Assembly (NCBI GenBank): GCA_025490895.1
Contig: JALPQI010031394.1
Span: 1-64,000, forward strand
Direction of reading: 5' to 3'
Source: Thaumatotibia leucotreta
Lineage: Eukaryota > Arthropoda > Insecta > Lepidoptera > Tortricidae
Length of the DNA: 64,000 nt
The notes beneath the pieces are model-generated. The model was not told the origin of the DNA, did not search any database, and saw nothing but the letters and a program-made list of their open reading frames with translations. The translations under genes were made by a program, and so were the position numbers. Positions 1-11,787 of this stretch are shown here, piece after piece; positions within the stretch are counted from its first letter, which is position 1; each line of letters opens with the position of its first letter.

Positions 1-74
1 AATCGTAGCGAAATGACAAATTATAATTGTACAGTGCTCAAGGCATACAATGACAATTTCACTTATTAGATAAT

Positions 75-410
75 AACTACTACGAACAGATAAAACATGG
101 GAAGCCGCACACCATTCTAAATTGCCTTTCAAAAGTGGTCCTGAATTTTAGTTGACAAGTGTCGCCCCCTCTTCAATGCATCACGGTACTGAATTTCAAT
201 GCCAACCTATAGAAACTTAAACCGCCATTTAAAAATAGTTGTGACTGGTCCATCAAAGTTTTGATTGGCTATATTCTATAAACATTTGTCAAAGATATTG
301 CGCCGAAATATGCGCGGTGTTAAGAAAGGCGCTATGTCCTGCCTATCTGGGCACAATTCAACAATTGTTTTCGGGGGCATTTTTGAGCTGGCTTTAGACG
401 TCCATGTTAT
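75..410 (+). repeat. Dispersed repeat, copy 1 (second copy at 50824-51021)
   Basis: About 200 bases align closely with 50824-51021, including the shared stretches TTGAAATGGCA-type flank, CCCCCTCTTCAATGC and TTTTTGAGCTGGC. Copy 1 carries about 130 extra bases (roughly 242-374) absent from copy 2, and is interrupted at 410/1441 by the foldback element. The sequence resumes after 1440 with TATGGTCGCAG, as in copy 2. I do not recognise the family. Confidence 0.8.
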
Positions 411-1440
411 ATACAGGGTGGAAAAAGATTTTGGGTCAGTGAGGGTAGCTATCAGATCCCGTGTAGCTACGTGAAAATGATCTTAGAAGACCTTCCCGCG
501 ATTTTCAATTAAAGAAGATTAGCGTTTTCAGATTTTGGAAAAAGTATACAGGGTGCGAGGAAATGGTCATTTTTGACAAACTTTTTTTTTGATGCCAATC
601 GATCCTGTTTCTTTTCAGGATCAAAAGCTTGTATGGGACCAAAAAAAATTTTTCGGCTAGAAAAGCCGCAAATCGGAATTTAAAATTCCCATACAAATTG
701 TATGAAAATTAAAATTATTTTTTTACGCCTAATTTTTTTATGCCAATCGATTCCATTCCTATTTAGTACCAATAGTTTCCTAGGGGTCAACTTACGGCAA
801 GGTAAAAAAAAAACAAAAGTAAAAAAAAACTGTTTTCATACATTGACAATGGGAAAAAAGTGAAAATTAATTACATTATCTGTGACGCTAATTAACGTTG
901 CTAATGATCTCATACAGTATTATTATTATCATTTAGCATAGGATGACTAATTGACTAATTATCGTGACAGATAAAGTAATTAAGGTTTCACTTTTTTTTC
1001 CATAGTAAAAGTATGAAAACGGTTTTCTTGAAATTTTGGATTTTTTGTACATTGCCATAAGTTGACCCGTAGGAAACTATTGGTACTGGGTAGCAATGGA
1101 ATCGATAGGCATAAAAAAATAAGGGTGAAAAATAATTTTTAATTTTCATACAATTTGTATGAGAATTTAAATTTTCGATTTGTGGCTTTTCTAGTCGAAA
1201 ATTTATTTTTGGTCCCATACAAGCTTTTGATCCTGAATAGAAACAGGATCGATTGGCATCAAAAAAAAAGTTTCTCAAAAATGACCATTTCCTCGCAACC
1301 TGTATACTTTTTCCAAAATCTGAAAACGCTAATCTTCTTTAATTGAAAATCGCGGGAAGGTCTTCTAAGACCATTTTCGCGTAGCTACACGGAATCTGGT
1401 AGCTGCCCTCACTGACCCAAAATCTTTTTCCACCCTGTAT
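411..1440. mobile_element. 1.03-kb foldback DNA element with long inverted arms
   Basis: The outer ends are ATACAGGGTGG and CCACCCTGTAT. The arms (about 411-858 and 987-1440) are near-perfect reverse complements over more than 400 bases, with a short AT-rich spacer. Open frames within the arms mirror each other and are artefacts of the palindrome. There is no transposase, so it is non-autonomous. Copy 2 of the host repeat at 50824-51021 lacks it and shows the empty site. Confidence 0.9.
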
Positions 1441-2561
1441 ATATGGTCGCAGGATAATAAGGTTGGGAGGTACGTTTATACAGACTTTAAACATGCTTCA
1501 ATACTTAACAACTATGAGCTTACAAATTATCAATAATGAATTCTCATTCTCACAAAACTCGCTTTGAATATATTACTCTATTCGTTTCCTAATCATACGA
1601 TTGGAAAACTACCATTCGAACTATTTTCTGGCGAAAGCTCTTTTTGCTTTCGATTTTTGAAACATAACCGTGAGATGGGATGGGTTCTTTGTTTCTTTAG
1701 TCTCTTATTTACGCAGTTTTTGGCCTTTTATATTCCCTGCACAGATTGCAAAACTAACCTTGCAGCAAATCTAAACCGAAATCAGAAAAACTATCTTTAT
1801 TGCTACCTGATCTGAAACTAGGTATCCTTTTTCATAGTACGTTTTTGTTACTTCTAGGCTCCTCATTTTATAATTATTATATTATAAATCAGATTTCTAT
1901 ACATTTCATTTACTTAAATACATCAACGTTGTTTCCGAAGCCAATCAACAAAAAAATGAAAAGAATACACGGCTTCCAACCCCATTGGCGCACTAGAAGT
2001 TCAATAGGATCGTGTACAATCTTTGTCACGTATGTCAGTGGAGCAAGATTGAAATTTGCATAGTATTTTCCATGCTAGGACCTCAATGGAAAGTAAACGA
2101 GTAGCAATCTGCAACGGACGCAAAAAGGCAAGTGTCGAAGTGAATGGGCCGGCCTGAATGGGTGCTGTAGCGATTGAATGCCGATGGATACTGTTCTGGA
2201 GCCGCTTGTGAGCTTTTAAAAAAACTGGGCGAGTGCAACTGAGGACTGAGGGTTCTGTTGCATCACATATGAACATGATATTTTACGGTGTTTTCACTAT
2301 ATTTGTGCTGCAAGATATAAGATATGCAAGACTATACGAGAACATTTCTGTAAATTTTGATTTCATTTCTTTGTGAATGTAACACAGACGGTTATAACCT
2401 TTTGTTTGCGTAAACTTAGAGGTTTGATTTTATCAGAGCTTTGAAAGGACACGAGATAGAAGATGGTAAACGTAGATTTTGTATTTAATTTGAATCATAT
2501 ATTTACGATTTCGTCACTTTATTTTTAACGAAACTGGATTTCATCGCTTTTTTTAAATAGC

Positions 2562-2643
2562 CAACAAAATAATAAAGTCCACCACTTTTCGACTCTTTCC
2601 AGTGATAATAAAGTCGAAAAGTGGTAGACCAAATTTTTTGTTG
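2562..2643. mobile_element. Short palindromic element (about 82 bp)
   Basis: CAACAAAAT...AAGTC and ACCACTTTTCGACT pair with AAGTCGAAAAGTGGT and TTTTTTGTTG around a short unpaired centre. It is probably a minimal foldback MITE. No coding content. Confidence 0.6.
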
Positions 2644-3592
2644 ACTGTACTTCATCAACCTGACTTTTACATTATGTTGTAACGCTAAAATTTCTTTATG
2701 ACACCAGCTTCTGTCGCATATTTCTTGGATTATTTTGACAAATATTAGTCGTTCACAGTCGCATGCTGCACGACACAGCGATAACAATAAAAAATAAACA
2801 GCTTTTTAAATCGTAACACGAGAACTTATTTCGTACAACTTTATATTATTTTTTGTTCCTTTTCAAGCAAAACCAGTGCTTATTTTCTGTAGTCAGTAGG
2901 GTGCTGCTGTTATAACAGATTCAATTTAGAATGGACCTTATTGTCTACTGAAAATATGGTACGTTCTGGCTGAAATAATTATCTGATTTAATTTTCTTGG
3001 CATCTGCCTCATTGTAGCTTTGTCAAAGTTTTATTAATTTAGTTTACATGTTTTATGTGTTATTTGAATTGACTTGACTCCCTAGTTTAATGTTACCGTA
3101 GCTTTATATGTCTGTCATCCATCAACTTTCTTTTAGCGTTAAAATTCTGAAGTCTTAAAATAATTCCTAAGACCCTAAAATTATACTTACCAATTGCTCA
3201 ACTTATGTTTTATTACACATTTGCTAAATTTATGTTGCAGTTTCTTAGACCAATAATTGAGGAGTATCTTTTCAAAATGGCTTATTTCCATTCTGTCAAC
3301 AAGGTTGATTTTTTCTGTTTTCATAAGAGAAAGGATATCTATTGACAAAGTGAATCTAAACCGTTTTGAAAATACACTCCTCAATTCTAAGCAGTTCCTC
3401 CTTTTTCGACTTTCTTTCTTCCCTCCTGTTCCTTTTTCTTTTTTAATTTCTCCACCATGTTTTAGGAATCTTGCAATCAAACCGTTATTGTGAACTCGTT
3501 ACCGCAGTTGACTCTTCCCTAATTTTACCACAGCTTAGATAATAGCGTTACCAAACATCTGGTGATTAATATAGTTTTCTTTTTGTCAACAG

Positions 3593-3749
3593 AACAAGGA
3601 GGCCTCACGATAGTGCGGCGCTCCTCCAGCCGCCACAAGAGCGAAAGCTGCCCCACCCCCACCGATGAACAGCTAGACCAGCTGAGTCTGGACACTGAAC
3701 ACTTGCCCGCCGTTGACACGCCCGACGCGTGCGATAAGGCCGCACTTAG
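3593..3749 (+). CDS. PDE1 internal exon (N-terminal linker), first visible exon
   Basis: Exon of a Ca2+/calmodulin-dependent 3',5'-cyclic nucleotide phosphodiesterase, which hydrolyses cAMP/cGMP in the cytosol. It starts after a TTTTTGTCAACAG acceptor with two bases of a split codon and ends before GTGAGC with two bases of the next, so it is 157 nt. It encodes about 51 polar residues, including VRRSSSRHKSESCPTPTDEQ: a basic Ser-rich patch (possible kinase sites) and then an acidic linker. Assignment rests on phase and order. The split Arg joins exactly to the next exon, giving ALR-LRYLLRQL as in PDE1. GC content is far above the flanks. The N-terminus varies between PDE1 isoforms, so homology here is weak on its own. 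There is no in-frame ATG, so it is not the first coding exon. Confidence 0.87.
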
Positions 3750-3790
3750 GTGAGCTCCTCTTTATCTTCTATATTACCTTAGTCTGTCTC

Positions 3791-3890
3791 TTCAAATCAC
3801 CACAAGAATGAAAGCTGCGACATATCCACTGACAAACAGCTGCAGATGGAGTCTAGCCGCTGAGCATTTTTCCCGTTATGTGGCTGCGTG
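3791..3890 (+). pseudogene. Decayed tandem copy of the PDE1 exon at 3593-3749
   Basis: Just 42 bases after the exon, the intron repeats its central part in degraded form. The exon's CACAAGAGCGAAAGCTGC appears as CACAAGAATGAAAGCTGC, and the similarity continues through the TDEQL segment (read here as TDKQL). The copy then has a small deletion and a TGA at about 3857, and no usable donor. It is a relic of an intragenic duplication and is unlikely to be spliced in. Confidence 0.7.
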
Positions 3891-4350
3891 ACTTTTGCCT
3901 GCGTGATTTTTTAAACTAAATCCTATTACTCACATTTTACGCAAAAATTAAGTGTTTCTTCCTGACAAGTGATCTGTAACTTTTTGCAGTAGTTGATTAA
4001 TTGCAGGACTGTAAATACAGTTAATTAGAGACCGTTTAGCCTTGGTTAAGCGAACTGGCCAGTGAAGTGCCACGTGACTATTTGCATCACATTTATTTGG
4101 CAGCGGCACTTACATTTGATATGTTCATTGGATAATGAAGATTGGACACGGTCGTCAAGTCTCTCAAATGTCCATACAATCGACGCATTCGCCAGCTCTT
4201 AGGAAAGTCCCTTCTATTTCTTTTTTGAGTGAGTCACAATTGTCTTTCATCCTTCAGATAAACCCTGAGTAATTGACCGCTGTTTTAAAATATGTGAACT
4301 GTTTTTCATGTAGCATTGAGACTCGGCTTAGAGGAGTTAATTTTCCGCGC

Positions 4351-4372
4351 ATGCTAATAATAATAATAATAA
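4351..4372 (-). repeat. (TAA)n tract, probable 3' tail of a retroelement remnant
   Basis: TAATAATAATAATAATAA is followed by CCTCTTTATTTTCAT, which on the - strand reads as an AATAAA-containing end plus a trinucleotide tail. Many lepidopteran LINE/SINE remnants end this way. The body upstream on the - strand is not recognisable. Confidence 0.4.
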
Positions 4373-5706
4373 GCCTCTTTATTTTCATAATGAATGACTT
4401 ACAAAACATAATTCATATTATTTGATACATTTGCATGCACTTTTATAATATAGTTTAATTATAATTATTATTTCTTTTTATAATATGTAAAATTTATTTG
4501 AGACAATTTATAATATATTTAATAGCATGCTCTAATTAATTTTGTTTTTTTTTAATTAAATAAAATGTTATAACATATATGTATATATAATATTTTTTTT
4601 TTTTTTGCAATGTGTTTCCATTTTTCATAATTCATTATGAACCCCTCAACGGGTGAAGGCCTCCTTTGCGACTTCTTAAAAGTACTCTTTTTTGTAAACT
4701 AGCGTTATTTTGAGTTTTGTTAACGTTTTCGGCTTAATATCGCCTCACTTAATTATGCTACGAAAAACATGCAATAATGACCTTATAGCGCACTTAATAT
4801 TCTTTAATTGAAGGGTAAAACCAGGTCAGTGAACTTTGTAGTTGAAAGTATAAACGCGAAATTCAAAAGGCAGGAAGCCCGCTATCTAAGTTTTTCATAC
4901 AAATCGCAAGTCGTGTTGCAAAGCTGCAATTTTGGTATATTTTATAGACCCTATAGGGATATACGAAACGGCATATTACAAGAAAAACAAAATAATGATT
5001 TCGGCATAGGACGTAAAAAACGGAAAAAATTTCGGACTTTTTTTAGTTTTGAACGTTTAACTAAAAAACTATTATCTTTTTGAAAATAATTGCTATAAAA
5101 CTTAGAAAGAATATTAAATTTGAAACGATTTGAGCTACGTTGATTCACCGTAACTTATTTATATTTATAGGCAAGTACTTTAAGAAGGCATGCTATATGA
5201 CCATAATTTGGTGAGTCACTTATTTCTCTCGCTCTCTCTCTCTCTGTGTTTTATGAGCTGAAGATCTTAAGAACTACCGAATAACATAAGTCGGCTTTTT
5301 CCCCGAGTTAACTAGCTGAAGATGAAAGGATATCTTCAAAAGATCTATAACGTAACTTTTAATATTGAAAGAACAAATGATTACTCCTTGTTACTTACTT
5401 TGAAAAATATCCAAAACTACCTTCCCTGTAACGTCTGAGTAAAAAGAATCCAATAAAAGGAATTTAATAAAAACCCGCTCACACTTCTATAAGAAAAACC
5501 GGCAAGCCAAGAATGTTAGAAATCATGCGTATTTAAGAATATTGGGCGATGAAAAATTCCACGGATATCGGTTTACATTTGTTCAGACCGAGTGCCGGAT
5601 ATTTTCATCTGGATCTCTCGAATTCAAGTCAATTATTCCGGTTGATTTGGTAGGAATAAAGGCGAGACGACTCCGTCTGAATTATTAGATAGAGTGATAA
5701 ATTTAA

Positions 5707-6218
5707 TATACCTACCTCGATATTTTTTTAGTAGGAACGAGAGATTGACAAAATTGAAACATCGACCGACATCGATATTTATTTATAACTGTCATCGATG
5801 ACTACACTCTATTCTCATGAAGATACTAACGTCATAAAATCAGTTGATTTTAGAAGTTAGGTTAGGATTTTAGAAGGTTAAGTTAGAGATAGGAATTGGC
5901 TATATGGGTTATAAAACTAACCAAGAAGTACAGGACCCATTTATTTTAGGCTTTGCTTTAAATATCTAATACTTCATAATAATTATTTCCTATGGCGTTA
6001 GAGTATATTTTATTAGTATTTGTTCTTTTGATGGGTACTGAATACAAGATTTGAGAAAAAAATATGATTTGCATCGTTTTGAATATGATTTGCATTCTTG
6101 TAATTTGTCTCTAAGTTACGGCAGATTCTTTATTTATTTATTGGCCACTATATAAGACTTATTGATAACTGTAAGTCTACTAAATTTCTCATTCTTGCTT
6201 GAAGAATATGGAGGTATA
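5707..6218. mobile_element. TIR element of the TACCTCGATATTTTT family, copy 1
   Basis: The left end contains CCTCGATATTTTTTTAGTAG and the right end CTTGAAGAATATGGAGGTATA, imperfect inverted repeats. The interior matches the copy at 24208-24622 in opposite orientation; for example the ACTTAGAGA/TCTCTAAGT block and the GATGGGTACT/AGTACCCATC block are shared. No transposase. Confidence 0.75.
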
Positions 6219-6516
6219 GTGATAAAGGTATCATTGGAAAATTTTTCTTCTCTCCGTGTTTGGGAACCAAATTTTTTCCTTCTTGCTTACCAGCATTTTG
6301 ACCACATTTGTTATTATTTTTGAGAATGAATCTACTTAATTGTGTAGTAAGGTATAATTAGACAGATTAACTACAGTTAGACAGATTTATAGCTGCGCAC
6401 TAATTGGATTTTGGTGGAGCACAGTTTAATTTAGTTGGAAGTTAGTTTCTCGTTAAAATATACAAACATGTGAAAACAAAGAACTGGCGTGGATAATAAA
6501 TATACCTAATATCAGC

Positions 6517-6790
6517 ATCATCATCAACATCATCAGCCTATGATAGTCCACTGTTGGACGTAGGTCTCTCCTATTAACTATGCGTTTAGTCGCATTAGGA
6601 GGTAAATGCCCATAATCGCCACGCCGGGCAAGCGGATTGGCGATCGAAGTAATGTGTCCACTATGATGACGCTGCTGCCCATCAACAATCTTTTATCAAA
6701 TAATGGTCAGTAACACTTTAATCCCTTAGTTCGACTCTTCTTAGGTGACAAATGTATTCTTACTGCTGTCACCACGCGGCCGATACCTAG
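6517..6790 (+). repeat. CATCATCAGCC interspersed repeat, copy 1
   Basis: A high-copy lepidopteran repeat running CATCATCAGCC, TCCACTGTTGGACGTAGG, GCCCATAATCGCCACGC, CTGCCCATC and finally TTCTTACTGCTGTCACCAC. At least eight other copies occur in this window in both orientations. No coding capacity is seen. Confidence 0.8.
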
Positions 6791-7302
6791 TTAGTATAAA
6801 ATTGTTTAATTAGTCGAGATAAGACGAATGCTGATTAATCGGGCACAGATGTAATGCATAATCCTTTTCCCTCTGCTTTTCACGGAAACATTCGAATTCA
6901 TATTGCTGTCACAATGGTCTTCAGTATCCATTATACTGAAGCGAATTGAGACAAAAAGATAAATTCGGACGATTCCGTGAAAATACGAATCCGTTCATTT
7001 AATTTCGTAAAGCAAAAGATTTCACCAAACGGAATACTAGCGCTTCTGTTTTCTCTTTCTGTCGATTATCTTTTACGGCAGTTGCAAGTCATATTTGGTG
7101 TAACAGAGACAAATTCTCGAAAATTACGATGACGACTCGAAACGACCAATTTGCTGTAGATCCTTTGTTAACGGCATCGACAAAGTCATGGTAAGTGTCC
7201 CTACAGTTAAATTATTGGTTTATTGCTGTGGAACAAAAATTGAGTAAATGATTTTGTCAAATTTTAATACTTAATATTACACATTTTAATTTGTTGTTAT
7301 TA

Positions 7303-8826
7303 GGGTGTTTCTATCATTTCGTGCAAATTATGTTTGCTGAAATAAAAAATAAACTAACTCCTAAATTCATTTCAAATATTTTTTATATGTGGCGTGGGGT
7401 TCATAGGTATACTTAGCATCTAAAATTAATTTTATTATTGCAACATAAGATTTGTAAATAAAATAAAAACATGCTAAAAATTCATTACTATCACCGGTCA
7501 GAACCTAGATTTACAGATTTGAGAGCAAATTACATAACTATTACATGTATAAGGTAGTATAAAGTATTTATAAGGGAAAGAAAGTTTAGTGGTTTATACA
7601 GTATTAACACTGAATATTTATATCCACTGCAGCAAAATCTTTTTGTAAAGAAAATAATTTCATTACCATAAATATCATTTGCAACAACGGAATTGGCCAG
7701 TAGGCATTGCAAATGTTATTTTATACGACGTTCCCTCTGACCGTGATCCTCACCTCAGTCGGCTAGTAAACAGTGGACAGGACGGACGTGTGCTATTTTT
7801 TTATGAAAAAATATATCGTGGCGGACTTTTGATTTTGGTACAGTTTTTTTTATTACCATTTGCACAATTTTGATATTTTTTTTTTTATACCACGTCGGTG
7901 GCAAACAAGCATACGGACCGCCTGATGGAAAGCAGTCACCGTAACCTATGGGCGCCTGCAACCTCAGGGTGTCACATGCGCGTTGCCGACCCAATAAAAA
8001 TGCCCAAATCGCGGCGGCAACGAACAGGAGACAATCAGTAACCTGTTAGTTGCCACCGCCTTGCTGGCCCGCTAGATGCTGGTAAATACACCGGCTGACC
8101 CCGAAACACGGCAAACACGAAGGTAAGTCATTTCACGGGCGTTTACACCGAATGTACGGTGGTAGCCAACCAGGCGGGTACTAGTAAAAATACCCTACCA
8201 CCGGCTGAGAAGCTGGCTACTCAGTATTTCCCTTAGTCGACTCCTACGACACCCACGGGAAGAGAGGGGCGGTGATTTTTGACCTACAATTGCATTTATT
8301 TTTAAAGAGTTAATCTACAAAAGGTAAGGAAAAGTCATTACCATTCTTATCATTACCGTAATTTACTGTTAACATACTAAAGAGAATGGTGATGTACTAA
8401 AATTTATGGTAATGAATTTCAGTATTAAAGTCTTACCACCATTTTATGTTAATTACCATTCTCGTTTTTGTGTATCATATGTTAAAAGTAACAAGTACTA
8501 TTCAAAACTTCATTTTCTGTAGGTATATATTTATAATATAACAAGTTATTAATTAAAATATTACAAAATTAAAACTTAAACTCACGACTTGGCTTTTTTT
8601 GACCCATCATTACCAACATCGCATTTTCATTCCCATATTCTATACTTCATTACCATTTCTTTTGGGAAAATATTTTTTTCATAAATCGGTAAATTTTGCA
8701 TACAATAGAAAATGCATTATAGATTAATATTTCTTTTTCGTAGGTCTTACCATTGCCACGACAAAAAAATGAAAATAAAAAATTCTCCCAAATTCTGCCG
8801 ATTTGCACGAAATGATAGAAACACCC
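7303..8826. mobile_element. 1.52-kb TIR element with ATTA duplication
   Basis: GGGTGTTTCTATCATTTCGT at the left is exactly reverse-complemented at the right end (8799-8826), and both flanks read ATTA, a 4-bp target duplication. The inside is AT-rich with repeated ATTACCATT/GGTAATG motifs (8330-8760) and a nested second repeat at 7886-8275. I found no transposase frame, so it is non-autonomous. Confidence 0.85.
7886..8275 (+). repeat. Nested lepidopteran repeat (ACCACGTCGGTGGCAAACAAG type)
   Basis: A GC-richer block opening with ACCACGTCGGTGGCAAACAA, then CATACGGACCGCCTGATGG and GTAACCTATGGGCGCCTGC, and closing near CACCCACGGGAAGAGAGGGG. I recognise the opening as a common interspersed repeat of moths. 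It lies inside the TIR element and is therefore the younger or a co-mobilised insertion. Confidence 0.65.
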
Positions 8827-8923
8827 ATTAACTATTAATCATATTATATGTAGAATGCCGACTGTATGTCCTGGTATGTCAGTTTTGTGAAAATTATATC
8901 TATCATACACACTGACCGGTCCG

Positions 8924-9068
8924 TATGGCTTGGCCACGATATTAGTCTAAGGACCGGCGGCGAACGAATCCATAAGTTGGAGCAAGAAGCCGATATCGGA
9001 ACTCCCACTCACACTTATGGTTTTCCGCCCCGCTGGTCGCCTTAGTCCAATGTCGTGGCCAGACCATA
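8924..9068. mobile_element. Palindromic MITE of the TGGCCACGA family, copy 1
   Basis: TATGGCTTGGCCACGATATT at the left pairs with AATGTCGTGGCCAGACCATA at the right. The interior is also partly self-complementary. A second 144-bp copy is at 48987-49130. Confidence 0.85.
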
Positions 9069-9737
9069 AGATGATATTCACACTACTGCAGCGAAAATGC
9101 AATTTGTGTCTGCATATATTGTGTATATTTTTGTCTGTAAACTCACGCGCTTTCGTAATAGCAAATAGCTTTAATTAAAAATTTAAAACTAAGAAGCAAA
9201 TATTCGACGCTGTTGATTGGTAATGCTATAAAGTATTGTCACTAGTTTTTTTAGAAATACGTATACTACACTAAAACTTAAAAAAGATTAAGAATATTAA
9301 CCGTAAAAATAATACTCCTAATACTATCAATTGATAAAGTTAATAGTCTATTTCTTCCACGAGAAATAATATCATTTAGAACTCAAAATGAACTAGCATT
9401 TAGACACTCCAATATATTGCTTACCGGCTGGTTTCCAATTACTATAAGTACCGTAATTCCCTCTCTCTCAATGACTTGGTAATTTCCCGACGATTCTGGC
9501 AAATTCACTGTACCTAGTTAGTACCTCAATAAAACATAATAGAACCTTTTCCACGAAAATTGCCTCCGTAATAAATTTATCTGGAATATTTTGATTAAAA
9601 TTCGGAACGCAGTCGTATGAAGACTCTTTTTTGTTTCATCTTTGTCAATCAGCTAATGAATTCTGATGTTTTGTGGCTTAGTCAAATTTCAAATACGTTA
9701 TGTATTTCGACGAATTTTATTTGATAAAATTGTTTTT

Positions 9738-10280
9738 TATACTACGTGTTACACGAGCCACTGAAAACCTGGAACGGGGTGATTTGGTAGGTTATACTGA
9801 ACAACTTTTAGTATGGAGCTAACCCAGAAACCTAAAAAAAAAATTGGCTCTTTCATACAAAATGTCAAATAGCCCTCCGGGTTAGCAAGCTGAAGTGGCA
9901 ATTGGCAGGCCACATTGCACGCAGAGCAGTTGGTCGATGGGGTCGAAAAGTGCTCGAGTGGAGACCACGGCTAGGCAAACGCAGCGTAGGACGTCCATCC
10001 ACAAGATGGACAGACGAGACGACCTTATGAAGGTCGCCGGGACACGCTGGATGCAGGTCGCATTTAACCGGTACATGTGGAGATCCAGAGGAGAGGCCTA
10101 TGTTCAGCAGTGGACGTCTTATGGCTGAGATGATGATACAAAATATCGTAATCGATCGGTCAAAATGTATGAAAAAGATTTTTTTTTTTATATTTCGTAA
10201 AAGTAGTAAAAGTTGTTCAGTATAGCCTACTAAATCACCCCGTTCAAGTTTTTAAGTGGCCAGTGTAACACCCTGTATAT
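9738..10280. mobile_element. MITE split by an RTE retroelement tail
   Basis: Left arm GTGTTACACGAGCCACTGAA...GGGGTGATTTGGTAGG and right arm CCTACTAAATCACCCC...GGCCAGTGTAACAC are inverted repeats of about 70 bp. The right end continues as CCCTGTATA. The centre is occupied by the RTE fragment at 9876-10137, so the MITE was the older insertion. Confidence 0.8.
9876..10137 (+). pseudogene. RTE-type LINE reverse-transcriptase C-terminus, frameshifted
   Basis: The frame reads KWQLAGHIARR...WRPRLGKRSVGRPSTRWTD, then continues in another frame as DDLMKVAGTRWMQVAF...GEAYVQQWTSYG before a stop at 10126-10128. This is the characteristic C-terminal tail of RTE-clade LINE proteins (established family knowledge). 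The frame break coincides with a 5-bp tandem duplication, GACGAGACGA. The fragment ends in ATGATGATA, like an RTE 3' end. It is 5'-truncated and dead. Confidence 0.85.
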
Positions 10281-10484
10281 TAGATGTCACATACCACATA
10301 AAAATTTCGAAGATAACCAACGCCGGAGGTAAACCTAACGCCTAAGCCACTTGGCCACTCCAGCTTTGTCGACAGCATTTTGATGAGGTTTTTTTTTTAA
10401 TAGTGATTCAAGAGGAAGGTTTTAATACCAGTATTGTAATTGCAAAGCCGGGGCGGGTCGCTTGTATGTAATTGTTTCATGTTC

Positions 10485-10597
10485 ATCGCTGCGGAAGTGT
10501 TAGTGTGCAGCTTACGGCTGCAAGTGTCACCAGCAATGAAAGTCGAACGAAGCCATTAACCGTAACCGTAACTGCACACTAACATTTCGCCAGCGAT
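10485..10597. mobile_element. Short palindromic MITE (about 113 bp)
   Basis: ATCGCTGCGGAAGTGTTAGT and the following GTGCAG pair with CTGCACACTAACATTTCGCC and AGCGAT at the other end. The central part contains AACCGTAACCGTAAC. Confidence 0.65.
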
Positions 10598-10678
10598 AAA
10601 GTAGTGAGAGTCGTTATTGAGTCCGGTACATTATACTCGCAGTAGAGGGCAGACATAAACATCGATTTCCTCTCTTTT

Positions 10679-11046
10679 CAACCGACTTCAAAAAAAGGAG
10701 GTTCTCAATTCGACTGTATGTTTATTTATGTTTGTTACCTCATAACTTTCGACTGGGTGAACCGATTTTGATGACTCTTTTTTTATTTGAAAGCTGATGC
10801 TCACTGATTGGTACCATTTTAATTAGGTCCAGTTCTGACAATGGCATCCATGATAAAACCATATAAGTCTTAAATTTGCATTAATCATCTGCACGACAAA
10901 TGGACGAATAACGCGATACCACGTCAACCGATTTCGATAATTCTTTTTTTAAACGACTTCAGAATAAACTAAGATGTTCCTGTTGGCACCAAGTCAGGTT
11001 CTGATAATGGGATCTTGAAGAAATCGGTTGAAGTCGGTTATTTTGA
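10679..11046 (+). repeat. ACCGACTTCAAAAAAAGGAGG repeat, copy 1
   Basis: Opens with ACCGACTTCAAAAAAAGGAG and GTTCTCAATTCG, and closes with GAAGTCGGTTATTTTGAA, so the ends are inverted to each other. It is a common lepidopteran interspersed repeat. Related copies are at 22950-23190, 26100-26215 and 49864-50222. Confidence 0.75.
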
Positions 11047-11645
11047 AATTTTTAATCTAAGGATTATTAGGGTTCTCTAGTCAACTAGCAACTCAAATAT
11101 TTCGACATGTGGGTCTGTCCGTCCGACCGTCCGTCCGTCTGAGGTTATGTTCAGTCATCGTTCGTACCAGAAAGCTGGGTACGAGTATTTGGCGTACATG
11201 TGAACGATATTAATCCCGGCGAATTTTTTATTTTAATTTTACGGGATCTCTAGAATCTACACCGAAATGCTTATTTTTTGCTTCTGGCACAATTTTGTGG
11301 ATTGTCATTATACTTATTATCAGTGGAGAGATCATTAGAATTAGGGGTCTTCGAAATCATTTCTTTTATGAATAGGCACTGAATAGGTGATCATTTTCAA
11401 AGAAAAATCTACACGCAAAAATAAAATACTATGAATCTTTCCACTCAGTACGGTTTTCCGCCTTCCGGAAAGACGCCTGAAGCGTACCCTGACACTTAAG
11501 ACACTAAAGACACTATTCACTTAAGACTTACTTAAATTATTGCAAAAATATTCATTCCTTCTTGGCGAAAACACATAGGTAAGTGACGTAAGTGTGATCT
11601 TAATACTCCCTTTTGGTTAACTACAATCATATTTAATAATATTTT

Positions 11646-11787
11646 AGCCTATATAATGTCCCACTGCTGGGGACAGGCCTACTCTCATATATGAGAGGGA
11701 TATGGGCTATAGTCCCCACGCTGGCCCTAAGCGGGTTGGGAACTTCACATACACCTTTGAATTTCTTCGCGGATGTATACAGGTTTT
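11646..11787 (+). repeat. CCCACTGCTGGGGACAGGCC repeat, copy 1
   Basis: Contains GTCCCACTGCTGGGGACAGG, CCCCACGCTGGCCC and CTTCACATACACCTTTGAAT. A shorter copy lies at 45199-45309. Family recognised as a frequent moth repeat; no coding content. Confidence 0.6.

Larger units (their letters stand above)
1..3592 (+). other. PDE1 intron upstream of first visible exon (right part)
   Basis: AT-rich DNA ending in a polypyrimidine tract and an AG acceptor at 3591-3592. It holds a dispersed repeat (75-410), a 1-kb foldback element (411-1440) and a small hairpin (2562-2643). I see no supportable coding exon, promoter or RNA gene in 1450-2560 or 2650-3590. The open frames there are short, AT-rich and match nothing I know. 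The reading assumes the exon at 3593 is internal, because it has no in-frame ATG and begins mid-codon. Confidence 0.7.

Noticed and set aside
505..1346. Two related 63-codon frames on opposite strands
   Set aside because: Mirror images produced by the inverted arms of the foldback element.
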